Notes under the pieces: model-generated
Databases searched by the model: none
Told to the model about the DNA's origin: nothing
The model's input: only the letters and a program-made list of their open reading frames with translations
Part shown: positions 1 to 13,843 of the stretch, piece after piece
How the letters are laid out: each line of letters begins with the position of its first letter
How positions within the stretch are numbered: position 1 is the first letter of the stretch
Assembly: GCA_016584305.1 (NCBI GenBank)
Contig: JACEEZ010000091.1
Coordinates: 90,401 to 154,400 of the forward strand
Direction: 5' to 3'
Length of the DNA: 64,000 nucleotides
Source of the DNA: Chionoecetes opilio
Taxonomy: Eukaryota; Arthropoda; Malacostraca; Decapoda; Majidae
Made by a program: the position numbers and the translations under genes

Positions 1-221
1 TAGTTTCTGACTGATATCTTTGTAGAAAAGTAATTTGGTTTATTACGTCTATGCGTCTATGATTGCAGAATGCCACCATCTCGTATGACAACATATTATT
101 AGTTATTATTCTCACAATAAAGATTTAATATCATAAGATTTATTTGTGATAATTTTAGTGCATAAAACAGCGATGAGTAAGCTAGCATTTTGATTCTAAC
201 TGCAATTTGGATCCCTGACAG

Positions 222-322
222 GGTGCATGAATCGCGCTACCGGGGCCACTGCCATGAATGCCACTCAAGCAGATCACATGCAATCTTCTCCATGCAGGTT
301 GAACAAAGAAAAAAATGAAGGG
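222..322 (+). CDS. KIF4: KIF4 exon, motor switch I region (contains apparent indels)
   Basis: After a CTGACAG acceptor the exon reads [14 protein letters not shown] and then, one frame over, SSRSHAIF, the kinesin switch-I signature, followed by MQVEQRKK and a GTAAGT donor. Two single-base losses are needed to keep the frame: one just before base 265 and one in the A run at 309-315. Neighbouring sequence is full of homopolymer oddities, so sequencing or assembly error is more likely than a dead gene. The exon ends with two bases of a codon, and the next exon begins with the third, as required. The following intron is about 10 kb. Confidence 0.75.
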
Positions 323-3300
323 GTAAGTAAACACCATATTTTTTTCTTTTCTATGTAGGTTTTCTCACTTCATATAGATAAGTTTATTTTTTTGAGCCGG
401 CCAGGGCCCACAGTCTAAGCAGTGATTCTAAAAACTGTGCGCGTGGGAACCCCCCTAGGTGCGCCGCGTAATTTTTTCATAGAAAAGGGGTTATTTTGCG
501 TTTTGAGGTCGCAGTTTTTGTTTATTATATTAAAGAGGAAAATCGTAAAAGGAATGATTTAAATAGTAACTAGACAAGTAGTTTGCAAGGTCCTTTTAAA
601 TAATTTTAAAGTTTTTTTTTTGGGTAGATGGTAAAGAAAAATTTTAGAGAAAAATAAAAATTTATTCATGCTTAAAAAAAAACTTCCCGTTTCCACCCCC
701 AATAGGGGTTTTTAAAACAAAGTATGTACCCCGGTACTTACCAGTTGAGCCACAGCCTGCTGGTTTTTTTTTTTAAGGGGTTTTAAACCAACCTACTATT
801 TTTAAATTCACGCGTTCAAGTAAATTTGTTTTTACCCGACATTTTAAAAGGGAAAAAAAAGGATGATGAATGAAACTGAGGGCATAGTATACAGGGGGGT
901 TTTATGAAAAATTTTGGGACTTTTTGAGGGTGATTTACGTAAACCCCCGACGTTTAAATGACATGTATAATTTGGGAAACCCAAAATTTAGGCAGAGATT
1001 TGGGTAGGCACCTCCCGGGGTCAGTGTAGTTTGGAAAGCCTCGGAAAGGGTTTCGCTGTTGTGGTTTTAATGGGGTTTCCAAGTTTAAAAAAATGGAAAA
1101 GTACCCCCTTTTAAAAAAGGGGAAAGTGAAACTAAAGGCAATAGCGGTGAAGTCGCAGTTGATCAAAAATCAAAACAAAAATGGGGTCGAAGGCACCGAA
1201 GGCAAAAGTAACAGAAAAACTGTTAAAAGCGATTTCCTCTGTCCAAAACCCTAGTGGGGAAAGTGAAGTGAAGTTAAAAAATGAGAATAGTCGTAAGGTC
1301 CGTGCGGGGCCAAAAGGAAGGACAGTAAAAAGTGAGTTTGTCACCCCGGGTCGGGAGGTGGTAAAAAACAAAGACACTTTTGCCAGAAAAAAGTAAAAAA
1401 AAAGAAAGTCATTTGGGCCTGTATAACGACAGTTATCTTGGATTTGGGTTTAAATTTGGCTGGGGATGATGTAAAGGGTTAAAAACCCAAAAAATGTGTT
1501 TTTGCGGCATTGAGCTATAAAAATGAATCTAGACTCCTATGAAAATGGGGAGACTTTTAAACCCCAAAAAAACAGATTTCACCTCTCTCAAAACCCTATA
1601 GTTACTTTAAAAGACTCTTAAAAAGATAACAAACAACAAAAGGTTTGGGGTTTGGGAAAAAAAGGGGTTTAAAGGGTGTCAGAAAAGGCACGGGAAAGCA
1701 AGCTATTTAGTGGCAGAGCATACAGCAAAACAAAGAAACCCCTTTTCAATTGCAGTCATATTTCTTCCGGGTTCCCCCCTGTGTGTGGTAAAAATTTTTG
1801 TTTGGGGATGGGGCTGAAAAGAAAGTAAAAAAAAAATTCCCTCTAAGACGACACGTTTGGTGGGACAAATTTCCAGGACATGTCGTCTGTTATTAAAAAA
1901 AGGTGTGTAAACTCATAAAAAGGTAAAATGTTGCTTTACAAGGGAGGAACAAAGACTTTGGAAAAAAACCTCAGTTCTAGTTTTTCATCCGTTATTTTGG
2001 GCGATAACAAAATAACAAAAACTTTTCTTATGCTGAAAAAGAATGGTGCAAACCACAGGACAGGAGTTTTTTCTAGTTACAGAATACTTGAAAAAAAAGG
2101 ACTTGTCATGGAAATTATGTGTGGGGAATTTGCCCCAGATGGCTGTCCATCCAGGGGTGGGATCGGAAAAAGGGGTTTTGGTGTCCTTGGGTCAAGAAGG
2201 AAAACCCCAGTTTTGGGGATTATCCCCTTTTGTTTCTTGCCCCCGTGAAGCTCTTGTTGCTAAAACACTCGCGGAAAAGAAAAAGTTGTTTTTTGGATGT
2301 TTGTTTTAAAATTTTTGGGTAAACTTTTTTAAAAAAAGAAAAAGCAGCAAGACTATTTTCCATTTTTTGGGGGGAAAAAAAGGATCCCTCAGGGAAGGTC
2401 TTCTCCCCCACACAGAATTTGGGGGGGTTATCAAGGGGGAAAAAGTTGTTATTCCCCCGGGGGTGCATGAATTTGAGAGGGGAAAATGCTCCTTTTCTTT
2501 CCCCTTGAGGAAAAACAAATTCTGCGAATACTTGTAAAAAATTTTGGAGTGCATAATTATGCTACTTGGCAGAAAAATTTTTGAAACTAAACCAAAGGTT
2601 AATGAAAAGATGCAAGGGAAAAAAATGAAAATAGGGGTAAAATTTTTAAAAAAAGGGGAAAAACCCTTTGGGTAAAAAAAAATTAGGCTCTAGAATGAAA
2701 GGGTGAGGGGAAGGAAAAGATTGACATGTTTAAAAAGACTGTTTGAACCCTAAATTACAGACTTTTTCCAAACTCTTTAAGCAGAAACCTTTAAAAGGCC
2801 TGGGAAAGGGAAAACATAAAAAATTTTTCCCCCAAAATATCTGTTAAAATTTTGGGGGACTGGTTGAGAAACCCTTCGTTCACGACCCCTTAAAGCAAGC
2901 CAAAAAACTTAGAACCCTTTTTTTTTGAAGAGGGAATAATAAAACTTTCCGTAATGACCACCCCACTAAAAACGAAATATCTGGAAGACATTAGAAAGCT
3001 TCGGATTCAAATGGAAAAAAAGAACACCCACAAAAATCCAAAAGGGGGCCCCGAAAAAAACTCTTGCAATTTTCAACCTCATATCGTGTGAAAATGGGAT
3101 TTTTCAGCCCTCCCCAAATTTTAAAAAAATAAGAAAAGGAATAAATTTTGGCTGTTTAAGAGGAAAGGGGGGTTTTCTGTCAACTGTCCCCCTCACTGAT
3201 AGGAGGACAAATGGAACTTTAAAAGATAAAAAGGGAAAGGGAAAATTGCAGTTTCTACAGTGAGAGATGGTCCACAAAGTGAAGGGCTGAAAAATATTAT

Positions 3301-6300
3301 TGGGGAATTTTTAGGGAGGGTATGTACCGGATATCCCGGGTGCATCGGTTTCCCGGGTAAACTGGCTAAATTTTCCTATCATAATCCTTTTTTTTTCCCC
3401 AAATTTTCTTGAATCATAAAAAAGGTTTAGAAATTCGAAATAACACCCCCCTTTTAATTTTCTAAAAAACTCCTGCGTTGTGGGTTACTTTTTTGAGGAA
3501 GAATTGTAGTTGTTTTTTCATCGGGTTTTTATCGTTTATTATTATTATTATTTTTATTATTATTAATTTTTATTTTTATCATTATCATTTTTTTACCCTG
3601 AAAAAAGTAAATTTAAAAATAGAAGAAAAAAAAAAAAACGTTTTAAGGAAAAAAAGGTGAAGAAGGGGAAGAAAAAAAGGATATGTGGGAAAAGTTGCGG
3701 TAAGAATAAAGGGAAAAAGGTGATGTGGGGTAAAGGTGAGGAAAGGGAAAGGGCCCCACACAGAGAATGGTGGGTTTTGGGGTTTGTGAGGGAGAGAGGA
3801 GGAAGGGAAAGAATAATGATTTGTTTGGGGGGATTTTTAGTATAGTAACGAAAAAAATACTGACAAATATTTAATGAACACTTCAAAGTTTATTGCCTCA
3901 CATACCGACAGGCACAGAAAAACACAGATTAACTTGTCAGCATAGAACACAGACAAGTGATGCCGAACACAGGCAAACACCCCTGACGTGCCTTTGGGCA
4001 CCACAAATCATCAAGTGTTTTTTTTCCCCCCCAAACAAAGTATAGAAACCAAAAAAACTTGGAAATTTAAACAATATTGTACTTTAGGGGTAATGATGCG
4101 AGGGTTTCCCCCCTTCCCTTGCCCTGCCCCTTTCATTTCTGGGGGTGTCAAACCTTTTTTCCATATTTTAGTTTTCTTTTTTTTATTTTTTTTATTTATT
4201 TTATTTTTTTTTTTTGCCCCCCCATAGCGGGGTAAATCAGCGGAGGTTTGAAATTAGAATTGGCCCCTTCCCCACAGTGCCCCCGTAGTGGGCTTGGGTA
4301 AACACTGCTTTCTCTTCGTGTGGAGGAGACCTTTGGGGCTGGGACCCTTGGCCCTTCTGCCCCTTTCCGCCCCTTTTTGTCATGAGGGGCGGGGGGTGCC
4401 TTCGCCTTCTGCTTTTTTTCAGGAAACAGCAGCTTCTTTAGCTCAAACCAGGGGTAAAACCCCGGCCCTCGGCAGGCCCCCCTGGGTGCCGCCCGGCCCC
4501 CGGCCTCTCCCTTGCGTTTTGGGGGTGCACAAAGCAGTCAAAAAAACGTCGCTCCAGCGTGGGGCGGCAGCCCTGCAGGGCGCCCTTCCCTTTCTTGCAC
4601 CCCTGGGAAGAAACGTGTCGTCTCCTTCTCCGGCAGGGTGGTTCCTTTTCCTGTTCCTTTTCATCGCCACACTTTTTCGTCCGAGCTCTCCTCCCCAGCC
4701 CGCTCCCCTCCGGGCCCGCGTCGCGGGTTGCCGGCGGCGGGGGCGTGCTGGGACCTCGAGGGCCCCCCGCAGGGGCCAAAATGAATCCTCGGGGGCAGCG
4801 GCATCGTCCTGTGCTTTATACTTTCTTTTTGTTTTTGCTTTTTATTTTTCAAAATTTACCTCCCCGGGCTTTCTGGCGCCTCTCCTTGGCTCCCCTTTCT
4901 TTCTTCCCCCCCCCCCCCCCTCGAAATTGCGTGAGAGGACCTTCCTTTTTTGGGGTTGTTGAGGGGGGGGGGGTCCCTTTATTTTTTTTTTGGTTGTCCC
5001 CTTTGGAGGGCAAGGGTCTTGGGGCACCCCTTTCCCGCTGACGAAGCCCACCTCGCCGGGGGTTTCAGTGGCGGGTCTTGCCCCAAAGGTTTTATCCCAG
5101 CGTGTACCCCACCACCCCCGTTGCCCCGCCTGGTTTGGCCCCTTGGGGACTGTTGGCCCTTTACAACCGACCCGCGTCGTTTAGAAGTACGGGGGCACTC
5201 GGCAGGGCCTGGCCGGGGTCCAGCGGGAGGTTAAAACGTGGGCCGAGGGGAGGGCGTCCCCATGGAAGAACACGAGGCGGTTTCCCTGGCCTGCCCCCAG
5301 GAGGTGGGGCGTTTTTCATGCTTGTCAGAACCCATGAGGAGGGTGGCGGGCGGGGGCCACCACGTCGGGTGCAGAAGGTGATGACAGCGCCGCGTGGCCC
5401 CCCAGCAGAGGTCCGGCCCGATGGAAGGGGGGCAAACGTCCTTCTTTGGGTCTGTTCTTTGGGCCCTTTCCCCGCTGGTTCTTTTACGGGGGGGTGAGGC
5501 TTGGCAGACCATCTTTAAGGCCGGGGTCCTCGGGTCTGATCCCTCCCCGGGGACATTTTCGTAAGGTCAGACTCGTTCCCCCCATCCCGGAACCTTTTAG
5601 GGGAGTCTTCCGAACCTGCTTTTGCCACAAAAGGGTCCTGCACAGCCCGCTTCTTTTTGAAACCCCTGTTCCCCCTCCCGCTTTCCTGCTCCTGCTCCAC
5701 CCGGGGCCCTTCTGCTCCTCCCCTGCTGCTGCCCCCCTTTTTTGTCCTCCCTCAAAATTTTTAATTTCCCCCCTTTTTCAGCGGCTCTTCCCGGGGCTTG
5801 GGCCGCGGGGGAGACTGCTGGGCAGGCCCCGGGGACCCCCTCCACAACAGGGGTCCCCCAAAACGCAGGGTCCGTTTAGGCGCCCGCGGAGGGGGTGACG
5901 GGGCGCGTTTTTTTCCTTTTAAACATCCCGAGGAAGGCCGCAGGAAGGCCCCACAGCCCGCCTTTGGGGCCCTCCTTTGGGGGTTGGTGGCCCCCGGGTT
6001 TCCTGGCATGGCTGGTGACGTGAGGTCTGGAGTTTCATTGTTATACTCTTCAGCTCCATCACCCTGAGTCTGATATACAGATGAAGGTGCACGCAAAACA
6101 GGGAGGGTGGCAATATAAATTTTCTTCCAAAACACATAATTGCAACAAAGCCTAATAAGGGCAGCAGGGACAGGAAGAGATAGGAGTTAGCAGCAGCTTA
6201 GAGTTATGAAGAATAGAACTTTGTAGGTTCTATTCTTCATAACTCCAAGCTGCTGCTAACTCCTACCTCTTCCTTTCTTCTTCTTCTTCTTCTTCTTCTT

Positions 6301-9300
6301 CTTCTTCTTCTTCTTCTTCTTCTTCTTCTTCTTCTTCTTCTTCTTCTTCTTCTTCTTCTTCTCCTCCTCCTCCTCCTCCTCCTCCTCCTCCTCCTCCTCC
6401 TCCTCCTCTTCCTCCTCCCCCTCCCCCTCGTCCCCCTCCTGCTCGTCCCCCTTCTGCTCGTCCCCCTCCTGCTCCTCCTTCTCCTGCTCCTCCTCCTCCT
6501 GCTCTTCCTCCTCCTGCTCGTCCCCCTCCTGCTCCTCCTCCTCCTCCTCCTGTTCCTCCTCCTCCTGCTCCTCCTTCTCCTGCTCCTCCTCCTGCTCATC
6601 CCCCTCCTGCTCCTCCTCCTTCTCCTTCTCCTTCTCCTTCTCCTTCTCCTTCTCCTGCTTCTCCTTCTCCTGTGATCTGGACTGCAAACTTGTATCTAAA
6701 ATATCAAAATTTGCTGATGACACCAAATTTGGCGGTAAAGCATATACAGGTAGTCGTCGACTTACAACCTACGCAACTTACGACTTCAACTTTACGACCG
6801 GCGGTACGACAGTATAATATACGTGTAAATTAATATATATAATAATACGATAATATACCGTAAATGGCGGCATATAAGTCGACCAGGCATACAAGTCGAC
6901 CTCATGATTATTAGCTCAAGATTACGGGTTAGGCCTATACTTGCCGTATAAGTCGACTCCAAAAATACGGTAGGCTACTGATAGGCCAAAGCTTACAAAG
7001 TCTTTACCCCCGTTGTGTATGGTCACGATATATTTGTAGATCAGAATTACTGGTTGTATTGTTAGAATGTGAGGTACGATGAGTTGAGCGGACAGCGCTG
7101 GCGCTCGGCGAGCAGCCAGGCAATTGTTGTTGTAGTTATCTGACTGGCCGCTTCGGTACAGTGGCGTTCCGGTCAGTTGTTTACAATCTGTGTATCAGCT
7201 GTTGGAAATAGCCTATGGTTTTGTGTAGATTTAAACTGATTTTATATTATTATTTTATTATTTATATATTAATCAGTGTGTTAAATATGTTAAGTAAGTT
7301 CACCGAACACCAGTTTTATTTGGAAATATTTGTGGTAACCTGCTGGGGTTACGGTAAGTGGTGTACAGCGATTTTTAGTAGTGCTGATCCACTTGTTTGC
7401 CACTCGTTGGTAAAGGTTCGTATTTTATCCTTGCTGTATAAGTCGACCCCTAGTTTTGGAGAGATTTTTTCAGGCTCAAAGAGTCGAGTTGTACGCCGCC
7501 ATTTACGGTACGTAAGGTAATTATAGCATAGGCCGACTTACGACCAGATCAGATTACCAATCAAGGTCGTAAGTCGACGACTACAACTAGTCGGCGACTT
7601 ACGACCTATGTAGATTACAACTGTTCGACTTTACGACCGGCGGTGAATTTTGATAGAATGGTAGAAAATGTTGATAAAATGTGTAGAAAGATGATAACGG
7701 TACTAAGACAGTGGTGATACGATGGTTATAACAATAATGAACAAAGAAAATGTTGATAAAATATGACTTAAAGATGATTATAATAGTATCATACAGTATA
7801 ATATTATAATACACTGTATAATTATAACATAGGCCGCCTTACGACCAGATCAACTTATGACCGATCGGTCGTAACCAATCAAGGTTGTAATTCGACGACT
7901 AGTTGTACTTGTACTAGAGAAAACTGCGAACTCATGCAACGTGATCCAGACAAACTATCAGATTGGAGTGATAAATGGCTATTGAAATTCAATTCCGATA
8001 AATGTAAAGTAATGCATATAGGTAACAATAACCTCAAATATAACTATCAAATGCAAAATACGTCATTAACTGAAGTACAGCAGGAAAAGGATTTAGGTGT
8101 CATCATTAATAATGATCTTAAAACGAGTATGGATTGCCTAGCTGCCAGTAAAAAGGCGAATATGATGTTGGGCTTCATTAAACACAACTTTGAACTTAAA
8201 ACTCTGAAAGTAATCACACGTTTTTACACGTCTTTGGTTAGGCCACACTTAGAATATGCCGTTCAATTCTGGTCGCCTTGTTTTGTAAAAGATCAAGCCA
8301 AAAACTAATCAGTTTAAAGAAGAGCAACCAAACTGATTCCATCTCTGCGAAATTCATCCTATGAAGAGTGACTGCGGAAACTTTGTTTTCCTTAAAGGAT
8401 CGCAGAATCCGTGGGGACTTGATAGAAATCTCTAAGATCCTTAAAGGATTTGATGTTATTAATCAAGAGAATCTATTCGAGCTTTCTCATCACGTGACAA
8501 CAAGAAACAACGGTTTAAAACTGATTGGTCAAAATTGGTCAAAAATTATTTCAATGTTAGAGTTGTAAATTGATGGAACAAATGACCAGCAAATGTTGTC
8601 GAAGCCAGCACAATAACTTTTAAACCATTAAAAACTTTATAACAATTCAAAACAGACTGGATGTAAAGTAAATGGGTTTTTATATTGCCCCGCGAATTTA
8701 TTTTATATCGTCCCCCCCCCGGATCGATTAGTTGTAGTTGTAGTTAGCATACTTCATATCCTATCATTCTTCACTACGAAACTTCCATGTTCCTATCTTC
8801 TTTAGGGACATGGTATCCTATTCCAACTGTCCCCTTACATGTAGTTGATAGTTAGTAGTATGTAGTTCACAAAGGTGGGCACCAAACCGTTAATTAACGA
8901 AGTTAACATTTTCGTTAACGATTTAACTTTTAAGTTAACTTTGGAAATCATTATCGGACTAATTAACTTCCGTTACATTTAACTTCCGTTAACTCAAGTC
9001 CGCTAACCCAAAAATTTCATAAAAACCGTTAAACGTTTAAAAGTTTCTATTATTTTCAGATTTTCAATACAGATGTAGAGTCTTAGCATATTTAATATTG
9101 TACGCGTCATTCTTTCAACCCCGATATAACGCTACTTATTATTATAAATAACTTCAATTAAACTTCGAATTGTGAGTTCAAAATGATATTTTATGTATTC
9201 GATATTTAAGCAATTATTTTCTATTAATAGATCATATAAAGTTTCTTTAATAAACAAATAAGATATTGCACCATAGCACGCAACGCAGCGCTATATATAA

Positions 9301-9880
9301 AAGGAAGTGCCAGTAGAAAGAGGACTCACTTCACTCTGGAGAGCTATTACGGTTACAACGTGAGTATTTGTTATTATAGCGATAAAATCTGCCTTTTTTA
9401 ACTCTAAAGCAAAAAAAAACGAGTTTTTTGGGTTCTAAAGCCCTTAAAAAAAAACCATAAAGGCTGATTGTATAGTTTTGGCACTTTTCAAAGGTGTTTG
9501 TAGGTGGTTTTAGAGCAAAAACTGATTTTTTTCTATTTTTCTAGAATAAAAATTAACGTTATCGGTTTATCGATAACTTCCGTTACATTTTTAAAGAATT
9601 AACTGATGAACGGTTATCGAAGTTAATTTTTTGGATAACGGATTAACGATTAACGAAGTTAACTTTTTGATTAACGGCACCCACCACTGGTAGTTCAGCA
9701 GATACCCTCGTTATAGACCAAAAGGTCTCCTGGTATCTGTTCTTCCTATGTATTCCTATGTATTCCACTGACCAGGCATTCCTTCGGGGGATTATCACTC
9801 CCAAATGACTTGTCTTCTGCCTCTCCGCTTCTCCTTTCATCCTTCACATCCATCTCCTTGTTTTCCTTCTCTCCTCATTA

Positions 9881-9925
<45 letters not shown>

Positions 9926-10155
9926 CTCCTCTCTCTCTCTCTCTCCTCTCTGCTTTTTTATTTGTTTTTATTAGAATTTTAATGTTTTACAATTTTTTAA
10001 TGTTTTACAATTTTTTTATTTGTATATCATCATATCATATATCAAAATCATGTTCAGTATTCTACCTTTAACACATGTTATCTTATTCAGAAATATTGTA
10101 AGACTCATTACTATGTTTAAAGAATAGCCATTGTAACAATGGAAATAAAATTCTG

Positions 10156-10201
<46 letters not shown>

Positions 10202-11728
10202 GATTTACTTCTCTAACTCATAAGATCATGATTTACTTCTCTAACTCATAAGATCATGATATACTTCTCTAACTCAAAAGATCATGATTTACTTCTCTAA
10301 CTCATAAGATCATGATTTACTTCTCTAACTCATAAGACATTTTTTGTTTCAGGGCGAGCATTGTGTCTGCCAAGTTTCACTTGGTGGATCTGGCCGGCAG
10401 TGAACGTGCCAAGAAGACGGGAGCCACGGGGGAGAGGTTCAAAGAGGGGGTGAATATTAACCGGGGTCTCCTGGCCTTAGGCAATGTCATTTCAGCCCTT
10501 GGTGAGGAAGGGGGTCGAGGTCATATTCCATACAGAGATTCCAAATTGACCAGACTGCTACAAGGTAATTATTTTATTTATGTATAACATTAGTCATAAG
10601 TGAAGTACTTGTAGTATTCCAGTGGTATGGCTAGGGAGAGAAACATTTTCATGAAAGTTTGTTTCTATTTATACAACCTTCAAGCGAAGGTATGCTTTAA
10701 AATCATGATATTGATTAACTTAGGTTATATGTTGGTTTAAATGTTGGGACTCATAACTGTGAGAGGGTTGAGGTGTTTGCAGCATCAGTCTTATTTTGCA
10801 GACTCCCTTGGAGGCAACTCCCACACAGTGATGGTGGCCTGTGTGTCACCCGCCGACAGTAGCATGGAGGAGTCCCTCAGTACTCTCCGCTATGCTGACC
10901 GGGCCCGCAAGATTAAGAACAAACCCATTATCAACCGGGATCCTCAGGCTGCTGAACTGGCCAACCTGAGACAGCAGGTAAGGGAAAGTAGGATATAGTA
11001 CAGTCATACTTTCAGGAATCAAAAGAAATGTATTATTTTGCTACTCACATATGGTAGATTTTGATGACATATTTGAGTAAATAGATTATTTTTCCAGACA
11101 ATTAGTCTTCTCCCAAATAAGTTTGGTGGTTCATGATAATACCGGATTCCTTGAAAAACATTTGAGATAATTTATAAACCTAAACTTTGACATGACCTAC
11201 AATTATGGTGGGACTTAAAATTCAGTCAATTTGAGAACAAAGATTGAGAAATTTATAATCCCCAAACAAATGTTTATGCACCTATTCTCTCTCTGCTTAT
11301 ATTAGCTCTGTAACAACATTTTGTAATATTCCTTTAGATAAAGCTGGATATTTATTTTGATAAATTCATGGGATGTGGTTCCATATATGTTAATGCAACA
11401 AATTTAAAAAAATGTATATGTGTTTCAGCTTATGCAGCTGCAGGTTCAGTTGTTGGCCTCCAGCAACAGTGGCGGAGGAACAACAAGTTCCAGTGAGGAT
11501 GTAAGTGTTTTGATGTTTGTTGCTACTTGTGTTGTGTGGGGCTCTGGCTTTCTTAACTCTGGTGGCACTTCCTATAGTCTTTCCATTTTATTAAGTCACT
11601 TGGGGAAATTATCCACCAACCACCCTCTCGATTATTAGTAGAGTGGTAGTTTTATTCCCCCCCCCCCCCCCCCCCCCCCCCCACTTATGAGGGAGGTATT
11701 GTTTGCTCACCATAGGGGGAAAGTAGGA

Positions 11729-11786
<58 letters not shown>

Positions 11787-13802
11787 TAATTATAATTATA
11801 ATGGTAATGGGTAGAAATTAAAGCGACTAAAATGACTTGATACAGTGGAAAGACTATAGTATTCATATTCAGATCTTATATAGTACGATTATGTGGAAGC
11901 ATATTTTATCAATCCTTTAATTCCTTGATAGGTGAGCGTTCTCCTGAATCGGAACCAGGCAATGCAGGAAGAGATCAAACAGCTGACTCAGGCGTTGCAG
12001 ACAGCACTTGATGAAAACACCAACATGGCAGAGAGGGCCATCATGGTGAGGGTTGTGCTCCTTGTGTTCTATTACTTCAATGTTTATTTGCATTATCACC
12101 CTATCTTGACCAGCTTAACCCCTTGAGGACCAGAACGTAATTTCCATTGTAATTTGGTACAATTAGAAGATTCTAATTAATATAAGCAATGTTTGCAAGA
12201 TTGATTTGACCTGTTAAGTATCCTTGTCAACTAATTAATTTGATTTATTTAGTTACTTTTCATAATTTTATGGCTAACAACAGACGATTTTATATAGTAA
12301 AGGAAAGATCTGGGCGTGAAGGGGTTAATGCAATTTATGTGAATTAAAGAGAAAGGTTCAGTGTAATGTAATGAATGGATACTTAAAACAAGTGGTGCCT
12401 TTTCTGTGTGTGTGTGTGTTGTGTGTGTGTGTGTGTGTCTATGTCTATGTATGAGAAGGTCTGTCTGTGGGTGAATTTGTGAATCTTGTTTTGAAAGAAG
12501 GTACATTTAATTTTTATTGATGTTTTCAGGCAGAGTTGTCAAGGGAACGTATGAAAGTGAAGATGGGGGAGCTGCTTGCACAGACTGGAGCAACTTATGA
12601 AACCTTGAATAAAACCTTCGATGTGTCCTCCAACCCACAGTTTGAGGATCACCTTAACCTTGTCAAGGATTTGCAAGGCAAGATTATTGATCTACAGGTA
12701 AGATTTTTGTCATGTGGAATTTTCATGACAAGAAGTTGGCTCTAAACCTAACTAACAACCAAGGATCTTCAGAGATCATTATGTATGCTTGTAGTGCAGG
12801 TCAAGAGGAGACGTGGTTTTGAGTCCATAGGCTGGTTTAGACAATTTGGGCTTGTACCCTTTCACGCTAAACCCCTGTCCACCAAGCAGAGAATTATTTA
12901 TTTTTTTTCTTTTCTTTTTTATGTTGAAACCTATAGCGCCAGTAGGCTATTTATATCTGTATGGAGGGACGTGATGGTTGGCCCTCCGCCCGTTGGTTGG
13001 CGCAGGCTGGATTTTTTATAGTTACACCTGTGATGTTATAGGTGAAGGTACAGGATGTAAGCCGAGGAGTTGTGACCTCATGATGCTGGCAGGAGCTGAG
13101 GGTGGCCATCCTTCACTCCTGTAAGGGTGGATGTAGTGTGTGAGTGTGTAGTGTGTACCCTTGCTGTGTGAAAGGCCAGCAATGGTCTACACGTCACATT
13201 CTGATGGGTGGTAGACAGGCATTAGATAGTTAAAAAACTAAGAGACGATATATCTAGACAGATGAAAGAGCCATCTTATTAATGCAAGAGTTAATAATTT
13301 TCTTTGCACTTTCATCCCTTACACTGGTGAACTCTCGAACTCTTCCTGATTTCATGTTTTCACCTTACCACTTTGATCTCATTGACTCATGGCATCAACT
13401 ACCAACAGAGTGAACAACACCGAGGAGCAAAGGCAATAATGGATCATGAGCTCTCTCGCCATAATATCTCCAACACCTCGATGGCCCCCCAGCCTGACAC
13501 TTCTCCCACTGACACGCCCTGTGGTGAGATGCAGCAGGAGGACGGCAGCACGGAGGAGATGGCTAAAGAATTTGGGACAGAATTTACACTACGGCAGGCG
13601 GCACTAAATGAAGAACTGCAGGTATTTGTCTCTGTTTTCATTGTGTCAAGCTGTTTGTGTCCTTTATTTTAGATATTTTGTACATATGTGGACTATTAGT
13701 TAGGACAGTTAGTGACAGGACATTAGGATTAGTTGGTTAGTCATTAGCTTAAGTTAACTCGTCTTATTGTTGTTATTTTTTTTGCCTGTATGCCTCCGGG
13801 TG

Positions 13803-13843
<41 letters not shown>

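Noticed and set aside
4288..5041. 224- and 160-residue + strand frames in the GC-rich block
   Set aside because: Frames open on both strands, low-complexity, no family features, poor sequence quality.
6237..6726. Long Glu/Lys- and Arg-rich minus-strand open frames
   Set aside because: Pure consequence of the TTC/TCC microsatellite; no start context or conserved sequence.
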